Shown here piece by piece: positions 22,384 through 31,603 of a DNA stretch of 46,438 nt (within the stretch, counting starts at the first letter, position 1; every line of letters begins with the position of its first letter). The translations under genes and the position numbers were made by a program. Origin of the DNA: Bordetella parapertussis (GTDB lineage: Bacteria > Pseudomonadota > Gammaproteobacteria > Burkholderiales > SG8-39); contig CAMAWC010000021.1 of NCBI GenBank assembly GCA_945861875.1, positions 1-46,438 on the forward strand, read 5' to 3'. The notes below the pieces were generated by a model. It had not been told where the DNA came from. It saw only the letters and a program-made list of their open reading frames with translations, and did no database searches.

Positions 22384-25007
22384 ATTTTTGCTCCAGCCTT
22401 CCAGTTGCCAACCCAGGTTCGCAATTCGTCCGCCACGCCGTGCAAAGCAGCCGAGAGCCGAATCGAAACCTTCTGTGCCTCGGCTGCATCAGCTGCCCGC
22501 ACCGCCCGATTGAGCGCAAGCCCGAGGCCCTCGTCGCCGGACTTTGCGTAAAGGCTCCAGCTGCCGATTATTTTATGCGCTTCCTTGGCAAGCTGTGAAA
22601 GTTCACCACTTTGGGCAAGTTCGCTGATGCTGGCGGACAGGGTGACGTAGTCATCCGCCACCTTCGAGGCAATCTCGGCAAACAGGTCGCGGTCGCCGTC
22701 TATGCCCAATATGGCCTTCTCAAAACGCTCGCCCGTCGCAGACGCACCGTCCGCCCCCTGATCTGCTGCCGGTGCGGCAACGACCATGACGCGGCTGATC
22801 TCTTCAAACAGCGACTGCGCCGAAAACGGCTTTGCCACATACCCGTCCATACCCGCGCTGATACAGCGCTCCCTGTCGCTTGCAAGGGCGTGCGCGGTCA
22901 CGGCGATTACACGCGTGTCACAAACGGGACTTGGCATCGCACGCAGGCGCTCCAAAAAGGCGAAACCGCTCATTTCGGGCAGCTGCACGTCAAGCAATAC
23001 AAGCTCGGGGGCGTTTCGCGCCGCCAGTTCGAGTCCACTCGACGCGGAAGCGGCCTCCATCACCTCGTAGCCGCGCTTGACGAGCAGGCGATTTACGATC
23101 AGCCGATTGGTCGCGTTATCCTCGACCACCAGAACGCGCAGCCCCGCGCCCGGATCGCCGGAGACCGCCTGCTGCGCATGTGCCGTTGCGCAAACCGGCG
23201 TCGCCACCCGGTCAAAGGGAATTTCGAAAAAGAACGCCGCACCCCGTCCCGGAACGCTGTCAAACCCGATGCGCCCGCCCATGTGCACCACCAGGCGCTT
23301 GCAAATCGCAAGTCCCAGCCCCGTCCCGCCAAATTCACGCGACACGGAGGAGTCAGCCTGGATAAAGGCGTCAAAAATACGCGCATGCTGATCCTGTGGA
23401 ATGCCGATTCCGGTGTCGCAGATGTCAAAGCGCAACACGACACCGCGCTCATCGCCTGACAATACCTTGATCCTTACATCGATACTGCCGCTTGCGGTGA
23501 ATTTGACGGCGTTGCTCAGAAGATTCACCAGAACCTGTCGCAGGCGGCTCGCATCCCCCAACAAAGCCAGGTCGGGTTGCGATTCATCGCGGACCGAAAA
23601 ACCCAGCCCCTTGCGCACCGCCTGCATGGAAAATGTCTCTAAGGTCGCACCCACCGCCTGCGCGACCGAGAAAGGCGCGTACACAAGCTCGACATGGCCG
23701 GCCTCAATTTTCGAAAAATCCAGGATATCGTTGACAATTTGCAGCAAGGCGTCGGCTGAGTTGTTGGTCAGGTTCAGGTACTGCCGCTGCTCCGCGGTCA
23801 GGTCCGAATCAAGAATGAGGTTCGTCATGCCGATAATGCCATTGAGCGGCGTGCGGATTTCGTGGCTCATGTTGGCCAGAAACTCACCCTTGGCCTCGTT
23901 TGCCGCCTCGGCGCGCTGCTGGGCTCGTTTTACCTCGGTGATATCGAACCGGACGCCGACCGTGTCACCGCCGGGAGTCCGCCGCTCGGCAATGCGCAAC
24001 CAGGTACCGTCGGGCAACTGCTGCTCGACGATCGAATTTGCGCTCCGATGCGCGGCCATGCGCTCGGCCACCCACTCGTCAACACGGCCGACCGCCCGGA
24101 CAAACTGGCCGCGCCGCGCGCCCTCGCGAATGAGGTCCTCGAACCGCACGCCGGGCACGATGAGATCGGCCGACATCGCGTAGATTTCCCTGTAGCGTTC
24201 GTTGCAGATCAACAAGCGGTCGTCCTGGCCAAACATGGCAAAACCGCCGTCGAGCGTCTCGACGGCGGCGATCAGACGATCGGCCGCCGAAACGATCTCC
24301 ATTTGCTGCGCAGCCAGCTTGTTCGCCGCCCGCTCCATGGCTTCGCCCATTCGCTCGAATTCAAGCGCGCTGCCGCTAAAGTCAATGTGATCGCGCCCCC
24401 CGCCGGCATGAAGGTCCGTGGCGAGCTTGGTGAGCCGCGCAACAGCCACCGAGTTGGGCTTTAGCACGATATCCAGCAACCAAAGGCCCGCGCCAAGACA
24501 GACAAGCAATCCGATCAGCGCATCGCGCCAGACCAGTTTGATCAGATCAACGAGCGCATTTTTCTCCGGGATGATCAGGATGGCGCCCAGACGGGCACCC
24601 TTGATGATCGGACGAACGATCGCACCCCGGCCGACCTCCCCGCCCCGCAGCGAACTGAGCCTGGCCGCGCCCTCGTAGCGAAAAACGCGGCGAATCGGCT
24701 CGCCGAAGGCATTGGTGACGCGTATTTCCCTCAAGCTGGGGGCGCGAATTGCGGCGACAAGAAGCGCATCCATCGCCTCCTGATCACCGTCGGCCACCGG
24801 TTGGACCATCGCCATAGCCAGCGTATCGGCGATGGCGGAAGCATCGCGCTCGAGCGGCACCTGGAATGTTTGGGAAATATCCGGAACCAGGTAAGCGACA
24901 AAAGCGACCAGCAGCACCGAGAGCAGCAAGGAGTGGACCAGCGCGTTGCGCGAGTAAAAACCTCGCGGCACGAGCCTTGCGAGAAGCCGGCGCATCAACA
25001 GGCGCAT
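22380..25007 (-). CDS. Hybrid sensor histidine kinase (TorS/ArcB-like: TM-PAS-HisKA-HATPase-REC-HPt)
   Basis: This is an 875-residue unorthodox kinase. TM1 is at about 25-41, a periplasmic region of about 110 residues follows, TM2 is at about 163-180, a HAMP-like stretch at about 185-235, PAS at about 240-360, and HisKA with H382 in NMSHEIRTPLNG. The HATPase domain has LVNLLSNAVKF, DTGIGIP and GTGLGLAI motifs. A receiver contains LRVLVVEDNATNRLI and LVLLDVQLPEMSG, and the C-terminal HPt contains AKEAHKIIGSWSLYAKS. A four-step His-Asp-His-Asp relay to the overlapping OmpR-type regulator is expected. It starts 161 nt after the di-haem peroxidase-like gene on the same strand. The stimulus is unknown. 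Confidence 0.93.
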   Translation of the reverse strand: MRLLMRRLLARLVPRGFYSRNALVHSLLLSVLLVAFVAYLVPDISQTFQVPLERDASAIADTLAMAMVQPVADGDQEAMDALLVAAIRAPSLREIRVTNAFGEPIRRVFRYEGAARLSSLRGGEVGRGAIVRPIIKGARLGAILIIPEKNALVDLIKLVWRDALIGLLVCLGAGLWLLDIVLKPNSVAVARLTKLATDLHAGGGRDHIDFSGSALEFERMGEAMERAANKLAAQQMEIVSAADRLIAAVETLDGGFAMFGQDDRLLICNERYREIYAMSADLIVPGVRFEDLIREGARRGQFVRAVGRVDEWVAERMAAHRSANSIVEQQLPDGTWLRIAERRTPGGDTVGVRFDITEVKRAQQRAEAANEAKGEFLANMSHEIRTPLNGIIGMTNLILDSDLTAEQRQYLNLTNNSADALLQIVNDILDFSKIEAGHVELVYAPFSVAQAVGATLETFSMQAVRKGLGFSVRDESQPDLALLGDASRLRQVLVNLLSNAVKFTASGSIDVRIKVLSGDERGVVLRFDICDTGIGIPQDQHARIFDAFIQADSSVSREFGGTGLGLAICKRLVVHMGGRIGFDSVPGRGAAFFFEIPFDRVATPVCATAHAQQAVSGDPGAGLRVLVVEDNATNRLIVNRLLVKRGYEVMEAASASSGLELAARNAPELVLLDVQLPEMSGFAFLERLRAMPSPVCDTRVIAVTAHALASDRERCISAGMDGYVAKPFSAQSLFEEISRVMVVAAPAADQGADGASATGERFEKAILGIDGDRDLFAEIASKVADDYVTLSASISELAQSGELSQLAKEAHKIIGSWSLYAKSGDEGLGLALNRAVRAADAAEAQKVSIRLSAALHGVADELRTWVGNWKAGAKI

Positions 25008-25168
25008 CAGCAGGCGTATTTTCCGGAGAGCCGCGCCCGACCCGGCGGCGGCCGGGCCGCACTCATTCTTGCCACAGCAACCATCTGTTCGCCCTCACAG
25101 CCCGCTTGGGGCGTTCGCATTCATCAGCATGCCCAATATGCCGCCAATTTAACATGTCGCAGCGCGCC

Positions 25169-27604
25169 TCACCGTGCCAAAGACACTTGCGTGCCGTTGT
25201 CATGCTTCAGGCACTGCCCGGCCTGCCGCCCTTTGGCGCCCACCGCCGGCAACTGGATGAATTGGTCCTGCGCCAGTCCCGCGGTCTTGCCCTTTGACAC
25301 GGTCGTCGCATCGCCCCTATGGCCGTTGGTCAGCAGCAGTGCCGGATGGTCGAACGGCGCAAGCTCGCAGGCGACACGACGATCGGTCAGCCCGTTGCGC
25401 AAGAAAGCGACCAGGTCGGCCCGCTCCTGCGCGCTCAGGTTAAGCGGGCGAATGTTCGGGTGAATGTTCGACCCACCGCCCCCGGGGGCGTTTGGCGCGC
25501 TATAGCCGGTGGTGTCGTTGCCCTCGGGCCCGCGCCGGTCACCGCCGCGGTTATAGAATTCCACGACCTGCTCCAGCGTAAAGCGGCTGCCATTGTGGAA
25601 ATAGGGTTGCGTCAGCGACACGTTGCGCAGGGTCGGCGTCTTGAATGCGCCATCCACGCCGGTGCGCGCGCTGGCGGGGTCGGGCGCAGTCCAGCACTCG
25701 CGCGCATCAGTCAGCACGGCAAACAGGCAGGGCCGGATCTGGAACGCATCGGGCGCGTCCTTGCCGCGCAACAAATCGACAAACTGGCGCGAGAAAGAAA
25801 GCGGGTTGCCCCACGGGTCGGAATCACCGACGCCCAGATCCTCGCCGGTCGGGCGCACACCGATGTTGTAAAAGCCGTTGTCGTAGAGCCCGAGGCGGCC
25901 ACCGCCGACAAACATGTGCTCGGCAAGGTTGGTTTCGCCGCTGCGCAGCAGCGAGGTCGCTGCGCCGGTGTACTCGGCCCCCTTGTGGCAGGACACGCAA
26001 AGGCCCTTGCCGCGGAACAGCAAAAGGCCGCGCTGCTCCTGGTCGGTGAGGGCCTTAAGATTGCCAGGCGTGCCGGCCCAACCGACAAACCTGTCCACCG
26101 GCGCCTCATCGGAAACGAGGGTCGATTCGTAAGCCATGATGGCCAGCCCCCAGAACAGCGCGAAGTTTGACTCCATCTGGGTATAACCGGCGTAGCTGCC
26201 GGCACCGCCCCACCAACGCGGATGAAACGCCTGCTTGACCATATCCGCGTAATTGATTTTCAGGCCTTTGCCGCCGGGGGCGATATACGCCGCAAGCACC
26301 GAGTCCTGGGCATGCACCGCCTGGCCGGCCAGTGCACGCTGGGAAAGCAGCTTGCGCCCGAGGTCCTTGAAGGACTTGCCCGAGCACGACATCTCGAAAT
26401 CACTGAGCGCCGGGCCGACCGCCTGCGAGGCAAGACTGGCATTGGACAACGCAACACGCACCGGCACCACCGAACCGTCTGTGCGCAGGTCAAGCACCCG
26501 TGCATCCGGGTCGCGGTCGCCGAACGGGTTGTTGCCGTTGAACACATTATTGGCGCGGCCGTCCCAGAAATTGCGGAAATAGAACACCGCATTGATCACC
26601 GTCGGCGTGTTGCGTGGCTCTACCTTGCGCGTCAGTATGCCGCCCACATTGAATTCATCGAGCGCGCGTTTGACGCATTCTTCCTCACCGGAGGCTGCCA
26701 GTCCGACGAACTGGCCGGCAAAGGTTCCCTGCGAAGACACCACGTCATTGCTGTCGAACAACACCGCCGAATTGCGGTCAAGCGGATCGGCCAGGCGATG
26801 CGTCGGGAAATCGGCCGGCTTGAGGGTGTAGTTTGGACCGCCGCCGCCGGTCGCCGTGGATTTGAGATGGTGTCCTTCTTCACGCTCCTTCTTTTTTTTG
26901 ATGATGCTCGCGGTGGTGGCCGGGAAATTGCGGTTGAAGGTCTCGTCACCCGCCTTGAGCCCGGGGCTCATCTGGTTCTTGAGCCGGTTGTCAGCGCCGG
27001 CGGCGAAATGGCAGCTGGCGCAGGCCAGGCCGTCACTGCCGACGCGCGCCTCCCAGAACAGGGCCTTGCCCAGCGCGATCGCCGCCTTCTGGTCGCGTAT
27101 GAATGCGTCCAGCCCGGCCACCGGCGGAATTTCCACCGTCTTGAGCGCCTGCAGCGCCGGCAGCAGGTCGACGCGACCAATGTTCGCCCGCGCCGCCGGA
27201 ACCGCGGCCTTGCCGTTGACGCGTGCATCGGAAACAACACCGAGCAGCGGCACCACCAGCTCGCCGCTGGCCGAATACATTGGCGCGCCGAAAAGCATGC
27301 CATCGGGCGCGCCGGCAACCGCATCCTGCCCGACGGTCACATCCAATTTGGATGCGCTGTCAAAACCGGTGACGGTGGGACTGCCGGGCATGCCGAACAC
27401 CGGCTCTGATGTGAGTATGCGATTGCCCGGCAGATTGGCGCGCGGCGCGGCCAGTTCGTCGGGCGCATCGACCAGCGCGTCGATGCCGGCACGCCCGGGG
27501 CCGCGTGCCGCCACCGGCGGGCTCGCCATCAGGATCGCAAGCACCAGGGCAAGGGCGCGGCGCCACGGGCGCAGGCGCAATGAAGACAGCTCGTGATTAT
27601 TCAT
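25169..27604 (-). CDS. MauG / cytochrome c peroxidase-like di-haem protein (long form)
   Basis: This 811-residue exported protein has an N-terminal hydrophobic leader at about 15-34. Two c-type haem sites are CASCH (C195, C198, H199) and CVSCH (about 534-538). Family hallmarks are ALGKALFWEARVGSDGLACASCH, PSLRNV-like KTPTLRNVSLTQPYFHNGSRFTLEQVVEFYNRGG near the C-terminus, and SAQERADLVAFLRNGLTD. Usual family length is about 330-450 residues; this one has roughly 160 extra N-terminal residues and a long segment between the haems. It should reduce peroxide or oxidise a protein partner in the periplasm. It lies 33 nt after the cysteine-rich protein gene, so the two are an operon. Confidence 0.9.
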   Translation of the reverse strand: MNNHELSSLRLRPWRRALALVLAILMASPPVAARGPGRAGIDALVDAPDELAAPRANLPGNRILTSEPVFGMPGSPTVTGFDSASKLDVTVGQDAVAGAPDGMLFGAPMYSASGELVVPLLGVVSDARVNGKAAVPAARANIGRVDLLPALQALKTVEIPPVAGLDAFIRDQKAAIALGKALFWEARVGSDGLACASCHFAAGADNRLKNQMSPGLKAGDETFNRNFPATTASIIKKKKEREEGHHLKSTATGGGGPNYTLKPADFPTHRLADPLDRNSAVLFDSNDVVSSQGTFAGQFVGLAASGEEECVKRALDEFNVGGILTRKVEPRNTPTVINAVFYFRNFWDGRANNVFNGNNPFGDRDPDARVLDLRTDGSVVPVRVALSNASLASQAVGPALSDFEMSCSGKSFKDLGRKLLSQRALAGQAVHAQDSVLAAYIAPGGKGLKINYADMVKQAFHPRWWGGAGSYAGYTQMESNFALFWGLAIMAYESTLVSDEAPVDRFVGWAGTPGNLKALTDQEQRGLLLFRGKGLCVSCHKGAEYTGAATSLLRSGETNLAEHMFVGGGRLGLYDNGFYNIGVRPTGEDLGVGDSDPWGNPLSFSRQFVDLLRGKDAPDAFQIRPCLFAVLTDARECWTAPDPASARTGVDGAFKTPTLRNVSLTQPYFHNGSRFTLEQVVEFYNRGGDRRGPEGNDTTGYSAPNAPGGGGSNIHPNIRPLNLSAQERADLVAFLRNGLTDRRVACELAPFDHPALLLTNGHRGDATTVSKGKTAGLAQDQFIQLPAVGAKGRQAGQCLKHDNGTQVSLAR

Positions 27605-27637
27605 GGCGTTTCCAGAAAGAACCGGGCGGTCATCGGA

Positions 27638-29947
27638 TCAAGGGCAGACGAACTGCTTGGTCGACACGCAGGCGAGCTGCCTGATGGCCGCATCGGCCAC
27701 GCTGGCGATACCGCCTTTGCTCGACCTGACCACAATGGATGTGGGCGGAACCAGTGACGGCAGGAATGGCGCGATACCCGGATCAATGATGAAGCCGGGT
27801 GCACTGAGGCTCCAGCACGGCGCGGCGGTCGGGCACAGCGCGGGCTCGTCCAGCGAGTTGGATAAGAGCACCATCTGCGCCACAATCGGATTGTCCACGC
27901 CGCCGGGCGCCGAGGGCGTCATCCAGCTGTTGGTGATGGTGGCGGTCATGAACATCCCGGCCGGCGCCGGCGAGGCCGACGAGGTCGCGATGATGTTGAT
28001 CTTGCCCATGGCGCGGCGGTTGTCCCAGGTCGCGGTGTTGATGATCACCACATCGCGTGCACCGGTCACCGTCGGGAAGGTCAGCGGCGCCGCCACCGCT
28101 TTGGCCTGCGGGCACAGGTTGGCGCGGAAAATCGGGTTCTGCATCGGCAGCCCCCAGGGCGCCGGATCGAGCTGGCCGACCACCGGGCCGCCCGCCTCAA
28201 TCGGGCCGGAACCGCAATACAGGAAAGGCAGGTCCTGGAAGTTGTTCGGAACCAGCGACTGGCCGAAGGTCAGGTTCTCGGCGAAGATGAAATCGAAATT
28301 CGGCAACGAAAACTGCCCGGCGATGAGGCCGTTGGCAAAGGTGTTGGCCGCCTCGGTGCCGCTGCCCTCGAGCGCGCAGGCGGTGAACTGGCCGGCCGGG
28401 CGCTCCGAACACATGGTGCGGCTGATGGCGCGATACATGCGCGTCGGCGGCAGGAAGGTGCCGCCGTTGTTGCCCGGCGTGCGAAAGCGGCCCAGCTGCG
28501 CGTTGCTCATCGCGCTTTGCGTGCCGAGCAGGCGTTCGCTGATCTTGCCGGTCAGCGGATCCTGATCGAGCGCGTACAAATCGATCAGATTGGTCGGGTC
28601 GGTGGTGAAACCGACGAACTTGATGCGCTCGGTGGCTTCCTGCGCAAGGCCGGCCACCGGCAGCGCCGCGGTACCGGCGAGCACTTCCTCGACATACACG
28701 TAGGCGGGTTTGGTGTTGGGCTGGGTGTAAATGCCGAGGTTGGCGGCGATAGTGTGGGCTGAAACGTAAAAACCCCTGGCATCGGCTTTAAGCGTGCCAT
28801 TATAAATGATGGTATCGCCAACCTGCAGCGGCGCCTGGCGCGTCGGGTCGGTCGGACAGCCGGGGCCGGGGCAGCTCAGACCGGCGGCGGCCCGCGCATT
28901 CGGTGCGTCCATCACAAACGTGGTGCAGTAACCCGAGGTTTGCGCCGGGAAAGCCGGTATGCCGCTGCCATCGGGGAAGCTCGGGCAAAACGGCGCAATC
29001 GGGCGGTTGGACTGCGGGCACAGCGGATCAACGCCGGTGGTGAAAGGGTTGACGCGCGGAATGCACATCGGAAAACCGGTGGTGGCATGCACCGTGGGGT
29101 TGTCGGTGTCCGGTGCAAAACGCGGATCAAAGCCGGCCTGCTCGACGCAGTCGGCGGCACCGCCGCACTTGCCCACAGGCGCATGCTTTTTGCCAAAACG
29201 GCCAACGGTATCGTTGAGGCGGACACGCGCGATACCGGCGGGCACTACCCTCGGACAGGTCGTCGTCGTGGAAGGGTCGACCGGCACGCCGCCGACCTGC
29301 ATTTCGCCGCTGGTGTAATCGATGCAGCTGATCACGCCCTGCGAAGCATTGAGGGACTGCTGCGAAACAAACACCAGCCCCGCGATATAGCGACCGCTGA
29401 CGACGTTGCCGACGACGCGAATTTCATACGAGGGCAGCGATGCGCTGGTGCGTGTCTGCAGCGTGGCAGCAACATCCGAACGCGTCTTCATCGTCAACAG
29501 GCCGGGCGTGGCCAGGGCAATGCTCGCACCGGTCGTCGTGCCGATCATGTCGGCAAGCGCGAGGCCGGTCTGGCCGACCGGCACAATATCCGCCGGGGCA
29601 AGGCCCGTGGCCGTCTTGAACAAATCCGCCCAGGTCATGGTCGCTGCGGGCAGTTGCAAAATCGTGTTGCACGGCACGATGACTTTCTGGCCGTTCAGGG
29701 TGACTGTTCCACCGGCAAGGCGCGCATGGGTCGGGTTGCAAATCGCACCGCTGGTATCGAGCGTGGCCTCCTGGATGAAGCCGGTGATGTCGAAGCCCGG
29801 CGGCACAGCCGGCACCGGGGCGATCACCGGGGCGGCAAAGGTCCGCGTCTGCGCCCAAGCCGCCCCCATGCCAAGGACCGGGAGCAGCGCGCCCAGCAAC
29901 ACCATCGCACCAAGCTTGTATGTTGCGGGGGAAAGGTTCAATCGCAT
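27638..29947 (-). CDS. Large cysteine-rich exported protein of unknown function
   Basis: This 769-residue protein has a signal peptide at about 1-32 (GMGAAWA|QTRTF). The mature part is beta-rich, has 20 cysteines (an even number, suggesting disulfides), and is rich in Pro, Gly, Ala and Thr with few long helices. It lacks haem motifs, repeats and any recognised catalytic signature. The start at 29947 is chosen because GGAG sits about 6 nt upstream; an ATG at 29959 has no ribosome site. It begins 174 nt after the secretion operon and is followed after 33 nt by the di-haem peroxidase-like gene. Its promoter shares the GTTAC architecture of the secretion operon. It is a strong candidate substrate of that machine. 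Confidence 0.82.
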   Translation of the reverse strand: MRLNLSPATYKLGAMVLLGALLPVLGMGAAWAQTRTFAAPVIAPVPAVPPGFDITGFIQEATLDTSGAICNPTHARLAGGTVTLNGQKVIVPCNTILQLPAATMTWADLFKTATGLAPADIVPVGQTGLALADMIGTTTGASIALATPGLLTMKTRSDVAATLQTRTSASLPSYEIRVVGNVVSGRYIAGLVFVSQQSLNASQGVISCIDYTSGEMQVGGVPVDPSTTTTCPRVVPAGIARVRLNDTVGRFGKKHAPVGKCGGAADCVEQAGFDPRFAPDTDNPTVHATTGFPMCIPRVNPFTTGVDPLCPQSNRPIAPFCPSFPDGSGIPAFPAQTSGYCTTFVMDAPNARAAAGLSCPGPGCPTDPTRQAPLQVGDTIIYNGTLKADARGFYVSAHTIAANLGIYTQPNTKPAYVYVEEVLAGTAALPVAGLAQEATERIKFVGFTTDPTNLIDLYALDQDPLTGKISERLLGTQSAMSNAQLGRFRTPGNNGGTFLPPTRMYRAISRTMCSERPAGQFTACALEGSGTEAANTFANGLIAGQFSLPNFDFIFAENLTFGQSLVPNNFQDLPFLYCGSGPIEAGGPVVGQLDPAPWGLPMQNPIFRANLCPQAKAVAAPLTFPTVTGARDVVIINTATWDNRRAMGKINIIATSSASPAPAGMFMTATITNSWMTPSAPGGVDNPIVAQMVLLSNSLDEPALCPTAAPCWSLSAPGFIIDPGIAPFLPSLVPPTSIVVRSSKGGIASVADAAIRQLACVSTKQFVCP

Positions 29948-30020
29948 CCTGCTCTCCATGCTGCAATGAGAATCGCCGTTGGGCTGCCGGGGCGATTCAC
30001 CCGCGCCACGTTGGGCAGGT

Positions 30021-30092
30021 GGAAGAGAGTCTAGTCAGGCGCTTGCATGGCGTCTGTGCCGGGCTTGTTGTCTTTGCGTAACACAACGTAAC
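30021..30092 (-). promoter_or_regulatory. GTTAC direct-repeat promoter A (cysteine-rich protein operon)
   Basis: In gene orientation, GTTACG-TTGT-GTTAC (30092-30078) is followed after 21 nt by CAGACG (30056-30051), then after 17 nt by TAGACT (30033-30028). The predicted start is near 30021, giving a leader of about 74 nt to the ATG at 29947. Spacing is identical to promoters B and C. Confidence 0.72.
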
Positions 30093-30120
30093 AGCGATGG
30101 CGCGACGGTGCCGGTGCGGG

Positions 30121-31152
30121 TCAGAAGCCCGGGGGGGCGCGGATTACGAAGGGCTGCGGTTCCGACGACGGCGCAGCCGGAACAGCGGGTGCGGGTGCCG
30201 GGCCGGATGCGGGTGCGGGTGCGGATCCGGGGGGTGCGGGTGCGGGTGCGGGTGCGGGTGCGGGTGCGGGTGCCGGGCCGGGTGCGGGTCTGGGTCCGGG
30301 TACAGGTACTGCGACCGGCGTGGCCGGCACCCCTGCCGCACCCGGGGCAGCACCGGTCGCCGCTGGCGCTGGCGCCGGAACCGCTGCAGCCGGGGCGACA
30401 GGTGCTGCGGGCGCCGGCACCGGAACTGCCGCTGGCGGTGGCGTTGGCGCCGGCGCCGCTGGTGCCGGGGCGACCGGTGCTGCGGGTGCCGGCACTGGAA
30501 CTGCCGCTGGCGTTGGCGCAGCCACGGGCTCCACAGGCGCGGGAGGCGGCGGCGGCGGCGGTGGTGGTGGTGGTGGTGGCGACATCGCGGGCACCACCGG
30601 AGCAGGAATGAAATTTTTCGGCTCGGCCACGGCGCCAGCCTTGGGATCCGCAGGCACCCCGCCAGCGGCCAGAAACTGCCAGTCGGCGTAGCGCTTGGTC
30701 TGGCGAAAACCTTCATATTGCTTGGGGAAGCCGGTCTTGCGCAGCGGCTCGCGCTGGGAGTTGGAGCGCACACCGACAATCTGTCCGTTGGCATCGCGTA
30801 TCAACACCCACGAACCGTTCTCCGGGCTTGCGCCGGGCGCCTCCGGCTCATGCAGCGGGTCACGGTAAATTTTACGCAGGTAGCGTTGTATCGACAGCTG
30901 ATTGGGGTCGCGCAACAACGCATCCATTGTGCGCGGAAAGGGCTGCGGCCCGGCCGTATTCTTGGCGTGATAGAGCTCGATGGCGCGGCGGATTTCATCG
31001 CCGGCAAAGAGCAGCTCGGCCTCCTTGTCCCGACGCATGTCGTTGCCAAGCAGTGTCGCGCCGGCGGAAACGGCAAGCGATGCCGCGAGGACAGCCAGCA
31101 GCAATCCGAAATAGGTGTAGCCGCCCTGGGCTGCGCACCTACCAATCTTCAT
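30121..31152 (-). CDS. Pseudopilin-like protein with long Pro/Ala-rich C-terminal tail
   Basis: This 343-residue protein is last in the secretion operon. The N-terminus MKIGRCAAQGG|YTYFGLLLAVLAA resembles a prepilin leader and first helix, but position +5 is Gly instead of Glu. A globular part (about 35-175: DKEAELLFAGDEIRRAIELYH, NGSWVLIRDANGQIVGV) resembles the family of T2SS pseudopilin-like proteins in PilMNO-type clusters. Residues about 190-343 are almost only Pro, Ala, Val and Gly, with a run of 13 Pro. The ATG at 31152 overlaps the previous gene's end by 14 nt and places the pilin leader correctly; the frame is open to 31257. The tail is encoded by hexanucleotide repeats and could span or anchor in the envelope. 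Confidence 0.83.
   Translation of the reverse strand: MKIGRCAAQGGYTYFGLLLAVLAASLAVSAGATLLGNDMRRDKEAELLFAGDEIRRAIELYHAKNTAGPQPFPRTMDALLRDPNQLSIQRYLRKIYRDPLHEPEAPGASPENGSWVLIRDANGQIVGVRSNSQREPLRKTGFPKQYEGFRQTKRYADWQFLAAGGVPADPKAGAVAEPKNFIPAPVVPAMSPPPPPPPPPPPPPAPVEPVAAPTPAAVPVPAPAAPVAPAPAAPAPTPPPAAVPVPAPAAPVAPAAAVPAPAPAATGAAPGAAGVPATPVAVPVPGPRPAPGPAPAPAPAPAPAPAPPGSAPAPASGPAPAPAVPAAPSSEPQPFVIRAPPGF
30187..30310. repeat. GGGTGC-type hexanucleotide repeat coding for Ala-Pro tail
   Basis: Repeated GGGTGC units, with a nearly pure run at about 30232-30271, encode alternating Ala-Pro on the minus strand. Slippage would change the tail length of the pilin-like protein in steps of two residues without breaking the frame. 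Confidence 0.85.
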
Positions 31153-31603
31153 ATTTCGCACCGCTGCGTGTCGCGCCCTGGGCGCCGCTGCGAACGTCCT
31201 TGATGCCGGTTTCCTGCCCGCCGCTCTGCATGACCGGCACCCAAGTGGTCGATTCATTGGTGACCGGATCGACCGGTATCTCGCGCAGGTAGCGGTTTTT
31301 GACCAGATCCTGCAGTTCCGCGGGCCAGCGCCCGGTGTCCTGGTAGAACTGGTCGATCGCCTCGCGCATCGCCTTGAGGTTGGAACGCATTGCGACCTCG
31401 CGCGATTTCTCCAGGCTGTTGAAATAGCGCGGCGCCGCGATGGAAGAGAGCGTGGCGATGATGGCCATCACCACCAGTAACTCGATGAGCGTGAATCCGG
31501 CGCGCGCGAGCCGGCCGCGGCGCGCAACGCTTGCATCCGGGACGGCACCGCCCTGCGGGCCCCGCCCGCACAGGTGGATTTTACCAATCACGATAGACCA
31601 CAC
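31139..31603 (-). CDS. Type II secretion pseudopilin (GspG-like)
   Basis: This pilin-like protein has about 154 residues. The class III leader cleavage site is RAG|FTLIELLVVMAIIATL with the canonical Glu at +5. It then has APRYFNSLEKSREVAMRSNLKAMREAIDQFYQDTGRWP and DLVKNRYLREIPVDPVT, as in GspG-type major or minor pseudopilins. The GTG at 31603 overlaps the previous gene by 23 nt; another in-frame GTG at 31591 is equally possible, and neither has a good ribosome site, so translation may be coupled. The leader is long (about 30-36 residues). It should assemble into the pseudopilus under the GspE/GspF motor after processing by a prepilin peptidase encoded elsewhere. Confidence 0.9.
   Translation of the reverse strand: MWSIVIGKIHLCGRGPQGGAVPDASVARRGRLARAGFTLIELLVVMAIIATLSSIAAPRYFNSLEKSREVAMRSNLKAMREAIDQFYQDTGRWPAELQDLVKNRYLREIPVDPVTNESTTWVPVMQSGGQETGIKDVRSGAQGATRSGAKYEDW

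Noticed and set aside
30320..30691. Gly/Ala-rich plus-strand frame opposite the Pro-rich tail
   Set aside because: Low-complexity complement of the repeat-coded tail; no start signals and no family resemblance.
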